Source of the DNA: Parafannyhessea umbonata
GTDB lineage: Bacteria; Actinomycetota; Coriobacteriia; Coriobacteriales; Atopobiaceae
Assembly (NCBI RefSeq): GCF_900105025.1
Contig: NZ_LT629759.1
Location: forward strand, 1,488,001 to 1,552,000
Length of the DNA stretch: 64,000 nt
Direction: 5' to 3'
Made by a program: the position numbers and the translations under genes. Below the pieces are notes generated by a model. It searched no databases and was not told the origin of the DNA. It saw nothing but the letters and a program-made list of their open reading frames with translations. Every line of letters starts with the position of its first letter. The stretch's first letter is position 1. Positions 33,277 to 42,005 of this stretch are shown here, in pieces.

Positions 33277-34479
33277 TTGAACTTCGTCTTCGTATCGCCG
33301 CAGTTTCCCCACACATACTGGCAGTTCTGCGACCGGCTGCGCCGGCGCGGCGTCAACGTGCTCGGCATCGGCGACACCCCGTACGACCAGCTCGACGGCC
33401 GCCTGAGGGATTCGCTCGCGGAGTACTACTGGGTCCCGAGCCTCCAAGACTACCCCAGCGTGTTCAAGGCGGTCGCGTTCTTCTCGTACAAGTACGGCAA
33501 GATCGACTGGATAGAGTCGAACAACGAGTACTGGCTCGCGCAGGACGCCGCACTGCGCACGGACTTCAACGTCACGACCGGCCCCAACGCGCAAGAAATC
33601 CGCTCGCTCCAGAGCAAGGCGGACATGAAGCTGGGCTACCGCCGCGCCGGCGTCGCGACCGCGCGACAGATACGCCTGACCACGCTGGAGGCGGCGCTCG
33701 ACTTCGTGGATGGCGAGGCCGGCATAGGCTGGCCGGCGTTCGCAAAGCCGGAGCGCGGCGTGGGCGCGGGCGGCGTCGCCAGGATCGACGGCCGTGCGGA
33801 CCTGGAGCGCCTGCTGGGCGAGAAGGGCCAGACGCCGTACGTGCTGGAGGAGTACGTGGAGGGCCAGATCTTCAGCTACGACGCCATCCTGGACTCGCAC
33901 TGCCAGCCGCTGTTCGAGAACATGGAGGAGTTCCCGCCCTCGATGGCCAGGGTAGCGACGGAGGGGCTCGACCTCTGGTACTGCTCGCTTCCCACGGTCG
34001 ACCCCATCTTGCGGCAGCTGGGCCGCGCCACCGCCTGGAGCCTTGGCCTTGGGCGGCGCTTCGTCCACATGGAGTTCTTCAGGCTCGCCCACGACAAGCC
34101 GGGCCTTGGCCAGCGGGGCGACTACGTGGGCCTCGAGGTCAACGTGCGCCCGCCCGGCGGCTACTCCCCGGACATGATGAACTTCGCGCACTCCACGGAC
34201 GTGTACCAGATCTGGGCGGACATGGTGACGCTTGACCGCAGCACGCTGCCGCCCTCGCGCGACAACCACATCTGCGTGTACGCGGGCAGGCGCGATTCGC
34301 ACGCGTACATCCACTCCCACGAGGACGTGATCGCGCGCTACGGCGACTCCATCGTCATGTGCGAGCGCATGCCGGACGCACTCTCCAACGACATGGGCAA
34401 CCAGATGTACACCGCCCGCCTGGACAGCATGCAGGAGCGCGACGATTTCGTTCGCTACGTGCAGGAGCGCGCGGACTGA
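33277..34479 (+). CDS. Stand-alone ATP-grasp protein
   Basis: 400-aa protein with a PreATP-grasp-like start (LNFVFVSPQFPHTYWQFCDRLRRRGVNVLGIGD) and an ATP-grasp core (SKADMKLGYRRAGV, GWPAFAKPERGVGAGGVARI, YVLEEYVEGQIFSYDAIL, and the metal-binding FRLAHDKPG...VGLEVNVRPPGGYSPDMMNFA). It should form an amide or thioester bond through an acyl phosphate; the substrate is unknown. Start TTG 33277 with GGAG upstream. No obvious biosynthetic partners lie alongside, and the GNAT gene 95 nt downstream may be co-transcribed. Confidence 0.82.
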   Translation: MNFVFVSPQFPHTYWQFCDRLRRRGVNVLGIGDTPYDQLDGRLRDSLAEYYWVPSLQDYPSVFKAVAFFSYKYGKIDWIESNNEYWLAQDAALRTDFNVTTGPNAQEIRSLQSKADMKLGYRRAGVATARQIRLTTLEAALDFVDGEAGIGWPAFAKPERGVGAGGVARIDGRADLERLLGEKGQTPYVLEEYVEGQIFSYDAILDSHCQPLFENMEEFPPSMARVATEGLDLWYCSLPTVDPILRQLGRATAWSLGLGRRFVHMEFFRLAHDKPGLGQRGDYVGLEVNVRPPGGYSPDMMNFAHSTDVYQIWADMVTLDRSTLPPSRDNHICVYAGRRDSHAYIHSHEDVIARYGDSIVMCERMPDALSNDMGNQMYTARLDSMQERDDFVRYVQERAD

Positions 34480-34574
34480 GGTCCCATCCGCACGCAGCAG
34501 GTTGACGGCACGGCAGGCGACGCCGCGCAGACAGGCACAACGCAGACGCAAGAAACACAGGATAGGAGAAGAGC

Positions 34575-35066
34575 ATGGACATCAGGCGCGCAACGGACGC
34601 AGACATCCCGCAGGTTCTGGACCTGCTCGTCCAGGTGTGCAACGTGCATGCGGACGGACGGCCAGACCTCTTCGTGCGGGACACCACCAAGTACACCGCA
34701 GACGAGCTGAGCCAGATCTTCCGCGACGACAGTACCCCCGTATTCGTGGCGGTGGAGCCGGCAGACGCGAACGACCCGGACGCACGCGAGCGCGTGCTGG
34801 GCTACGCGTTCTGCATATACCAGGACTGGAACGGCAACAACGCCACCGGCATCCGCACGCTTTACGTGGACGACATCTGCGTGGATGAGTCTGCCCGCGG
34901 CAAGCACGTGGGCACGTCCCTGTACAACCACGTGATCGACTTCGCGCGCCGCGAGGGCTTCCACAACGTGACGCTCAACGTGTGGTCGTGCAACCCCGGC
35001 GCCCTCAAGTTCTACGAGGCCATGGGCATGAAGCCGCAGAAGATCGGTATGGAGACCATACTCTAG
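34575..35066 (+). CDS. GNAT-family N-acetyltransferase
   Basis: 163-aa acyltransferase. The N-terminal DIRRATDADIPQVLDLLVQV, the acetyl-CoA pyrophosphate loop VDESARGKHVGTSLYNHVIDFARREG (R/Q-x-x-G-x-G/A type, with K-H inside) and the C-terminal NPGALKFYEAMGMKPQK are standard for GNAT. ATG 34575 follows AGGAGAAGAGC. The substrate is unknown. It lies downstream of the ATP-grasp gene and may act with it. Confidence 0.9.
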   Translation: MDIRRATDADIPQVLDLLVQVCNVHADGRPDLFVRDTTKYTADELSQIFRDDSTPVFVAVEPADANDPDARERVLGYAFCIYQDWNGNNATGIRTLYVDDICVDESARGKHVGTSLYNHVIDFARREGFHNVTLNVWSCNPGALKFYEAMGMKPQKIGMETIL

Positions 35067-35089
35067 CGCGCCCAGAGCGAGGCGACCGC

Positions 35090-35440
35090 CTACTTCGGGC
35101 GCCTCGACTTCGACGTCGCGTCCAGAATCGTCTCGAAGGCGTCACGCACGTTCGGCGCCAGCCGCGCATAGATCTCCGCATAGCGCTCCTCGTAGGCACG
35201 CACCCGCACCATACGGACGTCTCCCTCGTATCCCAGCAGGTCGTTAGGGGTACAGCCCAGGCAGTTCGCCAGCGCCAGCAAGTGATCGGCCTTCATCTCG
35301 ACGCGGCCGGTCTCCCACGCGCTCACGGACTTCTCGCTCACGCCCATGATGGCCGCAAGCTGCCGCTGGCTCTTGCCGGCGGCCTCCCTGCAGGCCCTCA
35401 GGTTGTTCTTATGCCGCCCGCCCGACTTCCTGGCGCCCAT
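35090..35440 (-). CDS. XRE-family helix-turn-helix regulator
   Basis: 116-aa regulator with HTH segment NLRACREAAGKSQRQLAAIMGVSEKSVSAWETGRVEMKADHLLALANCLGCTPNDLLGYE. The C-terminal 45 residues (YEERYAEIYARLAPNVRDAFETILDATSK) are helical and probably dimerise. The gene is convergent with the GNAT gene and divergent from the 64-aa ORF at 35701; the CTAG palindromes in between are candidate operators. Confidence 0.9.
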   Translation of the reverse strand: MGARKSGGRHKNNLRACREAAGKSQRQLAAIMGVSEKSVSAWETGRVEMKADHLLALANCLGCTPNDLLGYEGDVRMVRVRAYEERYAEIYARLAPNVRDAFETILDATSKSRRPK

Positions 35441-35583
35441 GGGCGCAAACGCCTCCCCTCGATCGCTCCGGTTCCGCGCAACGCAAGCGATTCTTCCCGC
35501 TTGGCACTGCCCAACGCAAGCAAAAGCGATTCAGATACAAAGAATGCTCTTCTCTATTCATAGGAGAGTTCCCGCGGGGCATG

Positions 35584-35637
35584 TCTAGCACCACTAGGCA
35601 GTCGCGCCAAAACGCCGTAGAATCTAGTCTTGCTAGA
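35584..35637. promoter_or_regulatory. CTAG-containing inverted repeats between XRE regulator and 64-aa gene
   Basis: TCTAG-TCTTG-CTAGA (35623-35637) is a perfect 5-bp-arm inverted repeat and CTAGCACCACTAG (35585-35597) is a second one. CTAG is rare elsewhere in this GC-rich DNA, yet four copies fall in 55 bp. They are likely operator sites, perhaps for the adjacent XRE protein. The remainder of 35441-35700 shows no gene. Confidence 0.5.
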
Positions 35638-35700
35638 CACATAGATAGCCGGACGAGAAATACTTGCGTCCGCACCCCACACGCATTCGGAGGGCACCCC

Positions 35701-35895
35701 ATGAGCGACGCCGCACCCAACCGCCACGACTTCGTCGAGCCCAGGCCCACGGACAAGTTCCTCCTGCAGACCACAGGCGAGGTCGTGACGTACCAGAAGC
35801 TGCTCGAGATGTACGGCGAGGCGCCGCAGACGAAAGGCGAGCTCGAGGCCATCCTCGAGGAGTACGCTGCCGCCGCCATCGTGACGGAGCTGTAG
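35701..35895 (+). CDS. 64-aa acidic protein, unknown
   Basis: Starts MSDAAPNRHDFVEPRPTDKF with GGAGGGCACCCC directly before the ATG. Mostly helical (YQKLLEMYGEAPQTKGELEAILEEYAAAAIVTEL), with no cysteine or membrane segment. No family recognised. It is the only gene transcribed from the CTAG-repeat region on this strand, and a GGCGAGAAG repeat (35937-35929) follows it by 33 nt. Confidence 0.6.
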   Translation: MSDAAPNRHDFVEPRPTDKFLLQTTGEVVTYQKLLEMYGEAPQTKGELEAILEEYAAAAIVTEL

Positions 35896-36044
35896 CCCCA
35901 GGAAAGCGCCCCGGCGGCACTCCGCGTCCTTCTCGCCAGCACGTCCCTCTTGCGCGCTAAGTCCTTCTTGCACGGCGCGTTGCGCGCATCGGCCTTCACG
36001 TGGTATAGCTTTACTGCATAGCAGACCGATGCGGGAGGCCCCAT

Positions 36045-37031
36045 ATGCAGCTGCAGCAGCTCCGTTACGTTATCGCCATAGCCCAGAGCGGCTCCATGAA
36101 CTCCGTGGCGCGCAAGCTCTTCATATCGCAGTCCAGCCTCTCCGTCGCCGTGAAGGAGCTGGAGTCAGAGCTTGGCATCAGGATCTTCAACCGCTCGAGC
36201 AAGGGCATCAGCCTCACGAGCGACGGCGTAGAGTTTCTGGGCTACGCGCGCCAGGTGGTCGAGCAGGCGGACCTCCTGACCGACCACTACACCAGGCGCG
36301 GCACGTCCCAGGGGCGCATGTCCGTGAGCACGCAGCACTACGCGTTCGCCGTACGCGCGTTCATAAACTTTCTGCAGGCGCACGGCGGCTCGTCGTGCGA
36401 CTTCAGCCTGCGCGAGACGCGCACGAGCGAGATCATCGACGACGTGCGCACGTTCAGAAGCGACATCGGCATCCTCTTCCTGAGCCACTACAACGAGACC
36501 GTGATCCGCAGGCGCCTTGATGAGGGCTCGCTCGTGTTCACGTCGCTCTTCCACGCGCGACCGCACGTCTTCGTGCGAGAAGGGCATCCCCTCGCGTCGA
36601 GGCGCACGGTCACGGCCGAGGACCTTGCGCCGTTCGAGCGCTACGACTTCGAGCAGGGCGCGGAGGCCTCGCTCTACCTTTCCGAGGAGCCGCTGGGCGA
36701 CCTGCCGCACGCGCGCCACATCACCGTGAGCGACCGCGCCACCATGACGGGAATCCTCGGCCACTGCGACGGCTACCTGATATCCACGGGCGTGCGCTCC
36801 GACGAGATGTTCAACGGCATCGCGTCCATCCCCATCAAGACGGACGAGGTCATGAACGTGGGCTACATCACCCACAGCCAGCGCCGCCTGAGCGGCCTTG
36901 CCCGCGACTACATCCGCGAGCTCGAGCGGCTCATCGTGAGCTTTGACCAGCCGGAGGAGATCGTGCCCTCGAAGGCGGCGCTCAAGAGCGTCGCCGCGCC
37001 GGGTGCGGGCAACGCGGGGACGGAGGCATGA
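36045..37031 (+). CDS. LysR-family transcriptional regulator
   Basis: N-terminal winged helix MQLQQLRYVIAIAQSGSMNSVARKLFISQSSLSVAVKELESELGIRIFNRSSKGISLTSDG is standard LysR. The effector domain follows (SLRETRTSEIIDDVRTF..IGILFLSH). Length is 328 aa, with a short extra C-terminal tail (PSKAALKSVAAPGAGNAG). ATG 36045 follows GGGAGG. It overlaps the next gene by 4 nt (ATGA), so regulator and oxidoreductase are made together; the oxidoreductase substrate could be its effector. That link is inference. Confidence 0.93.
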   Translation: MQLQQLRYVIAIAQSGSMNSVARKLFISQSSLSVAVKELESELGIRIFNRSSKGISLTSDGVEFLGYARQVVEQADLLTDHYTRRGTSQGRMSVSTQHYAFAVRAFINFLQAHGGSSCDFSLRETRTSEIIDDVRTFRSDIGILFLSHYNETVIRRRLDEGSLVFTSLFHARPHVFVREGHPLASRRTVTAEDLAPFERYDFEQGAEASLYLSEEPLGDLPHARHITVSDRATMTGILGHCDGYLISTGVRSDEMFNGIASIPIKTDEVMNVGYITHSQRRLSGLARDYIRELERLIVSFDQPEEIVPSKAALKSVAAPGAGNAGTEA

Positions 37032-38035
37032 CACCGTTCGATTCCGTGCGGGTGGGGCGCGTGCAGCTGCGCAACCGCGTAGTGATGGCGCCCATGGCAA
37101 GCGGTCGCGCGAACCCGGACGGGAGTATCAGCCAGCGGCTGCTGGACCACTACCGCGAGCGCGCGGAGGGCGGGCTCCTGGGCCTTGTTGAGTGCGGCCA
37201 CCACTTTGTGACGGCGGACGGCCAGGCCACGCCCCGACAGGCATCAATCAGCCGCGACGACGACCTCTGCGGCCTGAGGCTTGAGGCCCGCGTGCTCCAC
37301 GAGTGCGACACCCCGGTGTTTGTGCAGCTCAGCCATGCCGGAAGCGCGGCACGGCCGCAGGTGACACGCCAGGTGGCGCTCTCGCCCAGCGGCGTGAACT
37401 GCCCGGGCGCAAAGGTGGGGCAGCCGCAGCCGCGCATCATGACGCGTGCGGACATCGCCCGCGTGGTGGACGCGTTTGGCCGTGCCACGCGGCGCGCGCG
37501 GCTTGCGGGCTTCGAAGGCGTGGAGCTGCACGCGGCGCACGGCTACCTTCTGGACCAGTTCCTCTCTCCCCTCACGAACCTGCGACAGGACGAGTACGGC
37601 GGCTCGCTGGAGGGGCGCCTGCGCATCACGCTCGAGGCGCTTGACGCCGCACGCGCGGAGGCAGGGGGCATGGCGCTCTCGGTGCGGCTGGGCGGCTGCG
37701 ACTACATGCCCGGCGGCACCACCGTGGAAGACGCGTGCGAGGCGGCGGTCCTCCTGGCCCGGCACGGCGCGGACATGGTGTCGGTATCGGGCGGGATGAA
37801 CTACTACACGCGCCGCGACACGCTGGAGCCCGGCTGGTTCAAGGGCGTATCCGGTCCCGTGCGCGAGGCCCTCGCCGCGGCGGGGCGCCCCGTGCCCGTG
37901 ATGCTTGCCGGCGGCATCCGCAGCATGCGTGACGCGCAGGCGCTTCTGAACGAGGGCGCGTGCGACCTGGTGGGCATAGGGCGGCCGATCCTGAACAACG
38001 AGCGCTGGGCGACAAAGCACCTCTTGCGCGCATAG
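37028..38035 (+). CDS. Old Yellow Enzyme-type NADH:flavin oxidoreductase
   Basis: FMN-dependent TIM-barrel ene-reductase of 335 aa. Evidence: PFDSVRVGRVQLRNRVVMAPMASGRANPDGSISQRLLDHYRERAEGG at the N-terminus, VFVQLSHAGSAA, GFEGVELHAAHGYLLDQFLSPLTNLRQDEYGGSLEGRLRITLEAL, the His-x-x-His-like active-site stretch within it, and PVMLAGGIRSMRDAQALLNEGACDLVGIGRPI. It lacks the C-terminal Fe-S/flavodoxin half of 2,4-dienoyl-CoA reductase, so it is the simple OYE form. It forms a two-gene operon with the LysR regulator. Confidence 0.93.
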   Translation: MTPFDSVRVGRVQLRNRVVMAPMASGRANPDGSISQRLLDHYRERAEGGLLGLVECGHHFVTADGQATPRQASISRDDDLCGLRLEARVLHECDTPVFVQLSHAGSAARPQVTRQVALSPSGVNCPGAKVGQPQPRIMTRADIARVVDAFGRATRRARLAGFEGVELHAAHGYLLDQFLSPLTNLRQDEYGGSLEGRLRITLEALDAARAEAGGMALSVRLGGCDYMPGGTTVEDACEAAVLLARHGADMVSVSGGMNYYTRRDTLEPGWFKGVSGPVREALAAAGRPVPVMLAGGIRSMRDAQALLNEGACDLVGIGRPILNNERWATKHLLRA

Positions 38036-38141
38036 CGCGTAGGAAAGCTGCTGCCAAACCGCTACTATTGAGAAGTTCGAGGGGCGGCACGCGGAATGCC
38101 GCAAGACGGCTGCGACGCGGCCGCATACAGAAGGCAAGCAC

Positions 38142-40784
38142 ATGCAGCAAGATGCAGCATTGGAAAAGACGGCCGCCAACGAGGACGCCGTGGTGGACGA
38201 GGGGCCAAACGGCCAGGGCTCGCTGGGCAGGCTCGTGCCGTGGCCCGACGACGAGACGTTCGCGAACATCGACCCCGAGGAGGCGCTCGACCTCTTTTTG
38301 GGGTGGGTAGAGTCGCGCGGCATCGAGCTGTGGGACCACCAGGAGGAGGCGCTGCTGGACATCGCATCCGGCGACCACGTGATCCTGGGCACGCCCACCG
38401 GCTCCGGCAAGTCCATGGTGGCGCTGGGCATGTGCTTCATCGCCATCTGCACCGACCGCCGCGCATACTACACGGCCCCCATCAAGGCGCTGGTGAGCGA
38501 GAAGTTCTTCGACCTCGTGGAGCTCTTTGGCCGCGAGAACGTGGGCATGATCACCGGCGACGTCACGCTTAACCCGGACGCGCCCATCATCTGCTGCACG
38601 GCGGAGATCCTGGCGAACCAGGCATTGCGCGAGGGCGAGGCCGCCGACGTTGGTTGCGTCGCCATGGACGAGTTCCACTACTATGGCGACCGCGACCGCG
38701 GCTGGGCGTGGCAGGTGCCCCTGCTCACGCTGCCGCACACGCAGTTCCTGCTCATGAGCGCAACGCTGGGCGATACGTCCGACATCGCGGCGTCGCTAGA
38801 GCTGATGACGGAGCGCTCCGTGGACACCGTCGCGGACGCGCCGCGCCCCGTGCCGCTGGAGTACAAGTTCGTGGACACCGCGCTGGAGCAGACCGTGAAG
38901 ATGGCGCTGGACGCGGGCGACGCGCCGCTCTACATAGTGCACTTCTCACAGGAGGCGGCCGTCAAGAGCGCATCCGGCCTCGCGAGCTTTGGCGTTTCGA
39001 CGAAGGAGCAGCGCGCCCAGATCAAGGAGGCCATCGCAGGCACCCGCTTCACCACCACGTTTGGCAAGACGCTCAGGCGCCTGCTTTTGACGGGCGTGGG
39101 CGTGCACCACGCCGGTATGCTGCCGCGCTACCGCCTGCTGGTGGAAAGGCTGGCGCAGCAGGGGCTGCTTCCCGTCATCTGCGGCACGGACACGCTGGGC
39201 GTGGGTATCAACGTGCCCATACACACCGTGCTGCTGACGGCGCTCTCCAAGTTCGACGGGCGCCGCATGCGCCACCTGAACGCGCGCGAGTTCCACCAGA
39301 TCGCCGGGCGCGCCGGGCGCGCGGGCTTCGACACCGAGGGCATGGTGATCGCGGAAGCGACGGAGTACGACATCGAGAACGCACGCGCCCTGGCGAAGGC
39401 CGGCGGCGACCCGAAGAAGGCGCGCAAGATAAAGACGAAGCAGCCGCCGAAGGGATTCGTGGGCTGGAAGGAGGCCACGTTCCAGAAGCTCATCGCTGCG
39501 GAGCCGGAAAAGCTGCGCCCGCGCATGCGCGTGAGCCACTCCATGGTGCTGGCCGAGGTGGAGCAGGGCGGCGACGCGTACTCCCGCGTCCATCAGCTGA
39601 TAGCGGACTCCGCCCAGTCGGAGGACGAGAAGCTCCGCCTGGACATGCGCGCGGACGAGATCTTCGCGACCCTGATAGACGCGGGCGTGGTGGAGCGCCG
39701 CGAGGGGGAGGGCGGGTCCTTCTCGTATGTGACGACCGTCGACCTTCCGGAGGACTTCGCGCTCGACCAGCCGCTCTCCCCGTTCCTGCTTGCGGCGCTT
39801 GAGCTGCTCGACCCGGAGAGCGACACGTATGCGCTCGACCTGATATCAATGGTGGAGTCCACGCTGGAGGACCCGCCGCAGATCCTGCGCGCGCTGGAGC
39901 GCCAGGCGCGCGACCAGGCAATGGCCCAGATGAAGGCCGACGGCGTCGAGTACGACGAGAGGATCGAGCGCATCCAGGAGGTCACGTACCCCAAGCCCCT
40001 GGAGGAGCTTCTGGACGCGGCGTTCGAGCGCTACTGCGAGAAGGTGCCGTGGGCGCGCGACTTCAGCCTGAGCCCGAAGTCCATCCTGCGCGACATGGTG
40101 GAGACGGCGTCGGACTTCAAGGGCTACGTGCAGCGCTGCGGCATCGCGCGCTCCGAGGGGTCGCTCTTGCGCTACCTTTCCGACGCGTACCGCGTGCTCG
40201 CGCGCACCGTGCCCGAGGACAAGCTGGACGACCGCCTGCGCGACATCGTGGCGTGGCTGGGCCTTGTGGTGAGGACCGTCGACTCGAGCCTGGTGGACGA
40301 GTGGTCCGCCGCCGGCACCGCCGCGCCGGAGGCGGGCGCTGCCCCCACGGACGCCCACGAGGTCGTGCACGACCGTCGCGGACTCACGCTTCTGGTGCGA
40401 AACGCCCTGTTCGCACGCGTGCGCCTTGCCGCCGTGGGCAATACGGAGCGCCTGGGCGCGCTCGACGCGGACTGGGGCTGGCGCCAGCCGCGCTGGACGC
40501 AGGCGCTGGAAGCGTACCGCGAGTCCCACGACGACATCATGCTGGACGCAGACGCCCGCTCCGCCGCCTACCTTGCGATAACCGAGTCGGACGAGAAGGG
40601 CGACGGCGCCGGTCGCCACGTCTGGCACGTGCGGCAGATGTTCCGCGACCCGGACGACGACCGCGACTTTGGGATATCGGGCGACGTCGACCTCGACGCG
40701 ACGCAGGACGAGGGCGAGGTCGTGTTCTGCCGGTACCAGGTGGGCTTCGTGGAGGACCTGCTGGAAAGCGAGCGTCGGGCGTAG
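38142..40784 (+). CDS. DEAD/DEAH-box helicase with DUF3516 C-terminal domain (Ski2/Mtr4-like)
   Basis: 880-aa superfamily 2 RNA helicase typical of Actinobacteria. Walker A GTPTGSGKS is at 83-91, motif Ia YYTAPIKALVSEKFF, motif II as DEFHYYGD, motif III MSATLGD, and motifs V/VI as GTDTLGVGINVPIHTVL and FHQIAGRAGRAGFDTEG. The C-terminal half (about 430-880) contains the DUF3516 region, e.g. ISMVESTLEDPPQILRALERQ and YLSDAYRVLARTVPEDKLDDRLRDIVAWL. It probably unwinds RNA in decay or ribosome maintenance. Monocistronic with its own terminator. Confidence 0.93.
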   Translation: MQQDAALEKTAANEDAVVDEGPNGQGSLGRLVPWPDDETFANIDPEEALDLFLGWVESRGIELWDHQEEALLDIASGDHVILGTPTGSGKSMVALGMCFIAICTDRRAYYTAPIKALVSEKFFDLVELFGRENVGMITGDVTLNPDAPIICCTAEILANQALREGEAADVGCVAMDEFHYYGDRDRGWAWQVPLLTLPHTQFLLMSATLGDTSDIAASLELMTERSVDTVADAPRPVPLEYKFVDTALEQTVKMALDAGDAPLYIVHFSQEAAVKSASGLASFGVSTKEQRAQIKEAIAGTRFTTTFGKTLRRLLLTGVGVHHAGMLPRYRLLVERLAQQGLLPVICGTDTLGVGINVPIHTVLLTALSKFDGRRMRHLNAREFHQIAGRAGRAGFDTEGMVIAEATEYDIENARALAKAGGDPKKARKIKTKQPPKGFVGWKEATFQKLIAAEPEKLRPRMRVSHSMVLAEVEQGGDAYSRVHQLIADSAQSEDEKLRLDMRADEIFATLIDAGVVERREGEGGSFSYVTTVDLPEDFALDQPLSPFLLAALELLDPESDTYALDLISMVESTLEDPPQILRALERQARDQAMAQMKADGVEYDERIERIQEVTYPKPLEELLDAAFERYCEKVPWARDFSLSPKSILRDMVETASDFKGYVQRCGIARSEGSLLRYLSDAYRVLARTVPEDKLDDRLRDIVAWLGLVVRTVDSSLVDEWSAAGTAAPEAGAAPTDAHEVVHDRRGLTLLVRNALFARVRLAAVGNTERLGALDADWGWRQPRWTQALEAYRESHDDIMLDADARSAAYLAITESDEKGDGAGRHVWHVRQMFRDPDDDRDFGISGDVDLDATQDEGEVVFCRYQVGFVEDLLESERRA

Positions 40785-40808
40785 CGGGCCCCACTCGCCC
40801 ACGCAAAA

Positions 40809-40833
40809 GGCGGGCGCCCCACGGACGCCCGCC
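40809..40833 (+). terminator. Terminator of the helicase gene
   Basis: Stem GGCGGGCG / CGCCCGCC with a 9-nt loop, 25 nt after the stop codon, followed by TCCAAGTCTCG. The T-tract is weak. It also lies just past the stop of the convergent small membrane gene. Confidence 0.6.
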
Positions 40834-40868
40834 TCCAAGTCTCGATCGCGTACGGCCGCGCGCCGCAC

Positions 40869-41081
40869 CTAGTGCACGATGCCAACCGTTCGCAGCAGCT
40901 CCCACACAACGGCAGCCCCTACGATCAGGAGCACGGGCAGCGTAAACAGCCCCAGCCAGATAAGGCCTAGCACCAGCGCGATCCGCAGCAGCCAGCCAAG
41001 GACGCGAAAGCCCAGCGCCACCAGCCTGAACGCCAGCCACAAAAATCCGATCGTGGCGATGCCACTCATCAGCCCAACCAT
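40869..41081 (-). CDS. 70-aa hydrophobic membrane protein, unknown
   Basis: Begins MVGLMSGIATIGFLWLAFRL and continues with two further hydrophobic stretches (LGWLLRIALVLGLIWLGLFTL and PVLLIVGAAVVWELLRTVG). The ATG at 41081 is preceded by GGAGA 8 nt upstream; an in-frame GTG at 41102 is an alternative start. No family is recognised. It stands alone between two genes on the opposite strand. Confidence 0.6.
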   Translation of the reverse strand: MVGLMSGIATIGFLWLAFRLVALGFRVLGWLLRIALVLGLIWLGLFTLPVLLIVGAAVVWELLRTVGIVH

Positions 41082-41294
41082 GAATGCACTCTCCAAAAGC
41101 ACGGTCGAGCGGCCCCATGCCGCCCGATGAATACCTGATACCCAAACATATCAGAGGCCAATCCCGTTCAACCGTGGCACACGACGAATCCGCCACATCG
41201 CCAAGTCCCCCCATCTCGCGTCGGTCTCGCGCCCCGGCTCCCGCCTCGCCGCGCTTGCGCTAGCATGGTGCAAACCACAACGCTCGGAGGACCA

Positions 41295-41555
41295 ATGGAC
41301 CAGAACGACCAGGCACTCGTAGACAAGCTCAAGGGAGAGCTCGCCCAGCAGGGCATGAAGACCGCCTTCGCAGAGGACGCGCCCGCCGCGGGCGAGAATA
41401 ACGAGGATTCCGAGGTGGGCTTCCTCTCGGCCATGAACGCCTTCCGCAAGGCGAAGGCCTCGGGCGACAAGGACGCCATCGCTGCCGCCGAGCGCCACCT
41501 GCAAGAGGTCGTCCGCCAGGAGATGCGCGACTTCGAGGGCTGCGACACGAAGTAG
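41295..41555 (+). CDS. 86-aa acidic protein, unknown
   Basis: Starts MDQNDQALVDKLKGELAQQG with GGAGGACCA before the ATG. The first half is flexible and acidic (FAEDAPAAGENNEDSEVGF); the second half is a charged amphipathic helix (MNAFRKAKASGDKDAIAAAERHLQEVVRQEMRDFEGC). It is the last normal-GC gene before the AT-rich island. A near-copy of the dispersed repeat (GGCGAGAAT, 41391) lies inside. Unknown function. Confidence 0.6.
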   Translation: MDQNDQALVDKLKGELAQQGMKTAFAEDAPAAGENNEDSEVGFLSAMNAFRKAKASGDKDAIAAAERHLQEVVRQEMRDFEGCDTK

Positions 41556-42005
41556 CGCCGCGCCTCTCTATAGAAAGCTGGGATGACGCTTTGCAGGATC
41601 AGCATCGCCGAGGCGAGGCTTCCAATATCTAAGACAGAGCGAATCGAAGGCGAAGAGTAATTCGCGCGTTGCCCTACCGCGCTGTTTAGTCAACCGCTCT
41701 TGTAGCTATGTTTTCGTTACACGAAGTAAATCAATCAAGAGTTGTGCGGACTCGGAAGAGACACGAACTAGTATTTCTAACTCTACTAGCGAGGACATGT
41801 CTATGCAGAGATAATTATGATATATATAGTGTATATATCATACAATTGATTACTATATACCAATTGTTACCTTTCAACTTCTATATCGTACCTTTCGCGA
41901 AAAGAGACTGGTTCTCTCATAGGTCTAGCCATCCCAGTGATACCTTACAGACAGCGGACGTCCGAGAGTCACATAGGTCATATCGATGGTTAGAGGTGAC
42001 TTTCT
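41556..42005. promoter_or_regulatory. AT-rich control region with palindrome, 450 bp without a gene
   Basis: GC drops sharply from about 41600. A perfect inverted repeat lies at 41818-41840: arms TGATATATA / TATATATCA around TAGTG, probably an operator. Several -10-like TATATA and TATATC strings follow, but I cannot pick one promoter. A 101-codon open frame at 41708-42013 has no Shine-Dalgarno sequence or plausible domain and is not called. The Shine-Dalgarno for the next gene, GAGGTGA, is at 41993-41999. Confidence 0.5.
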
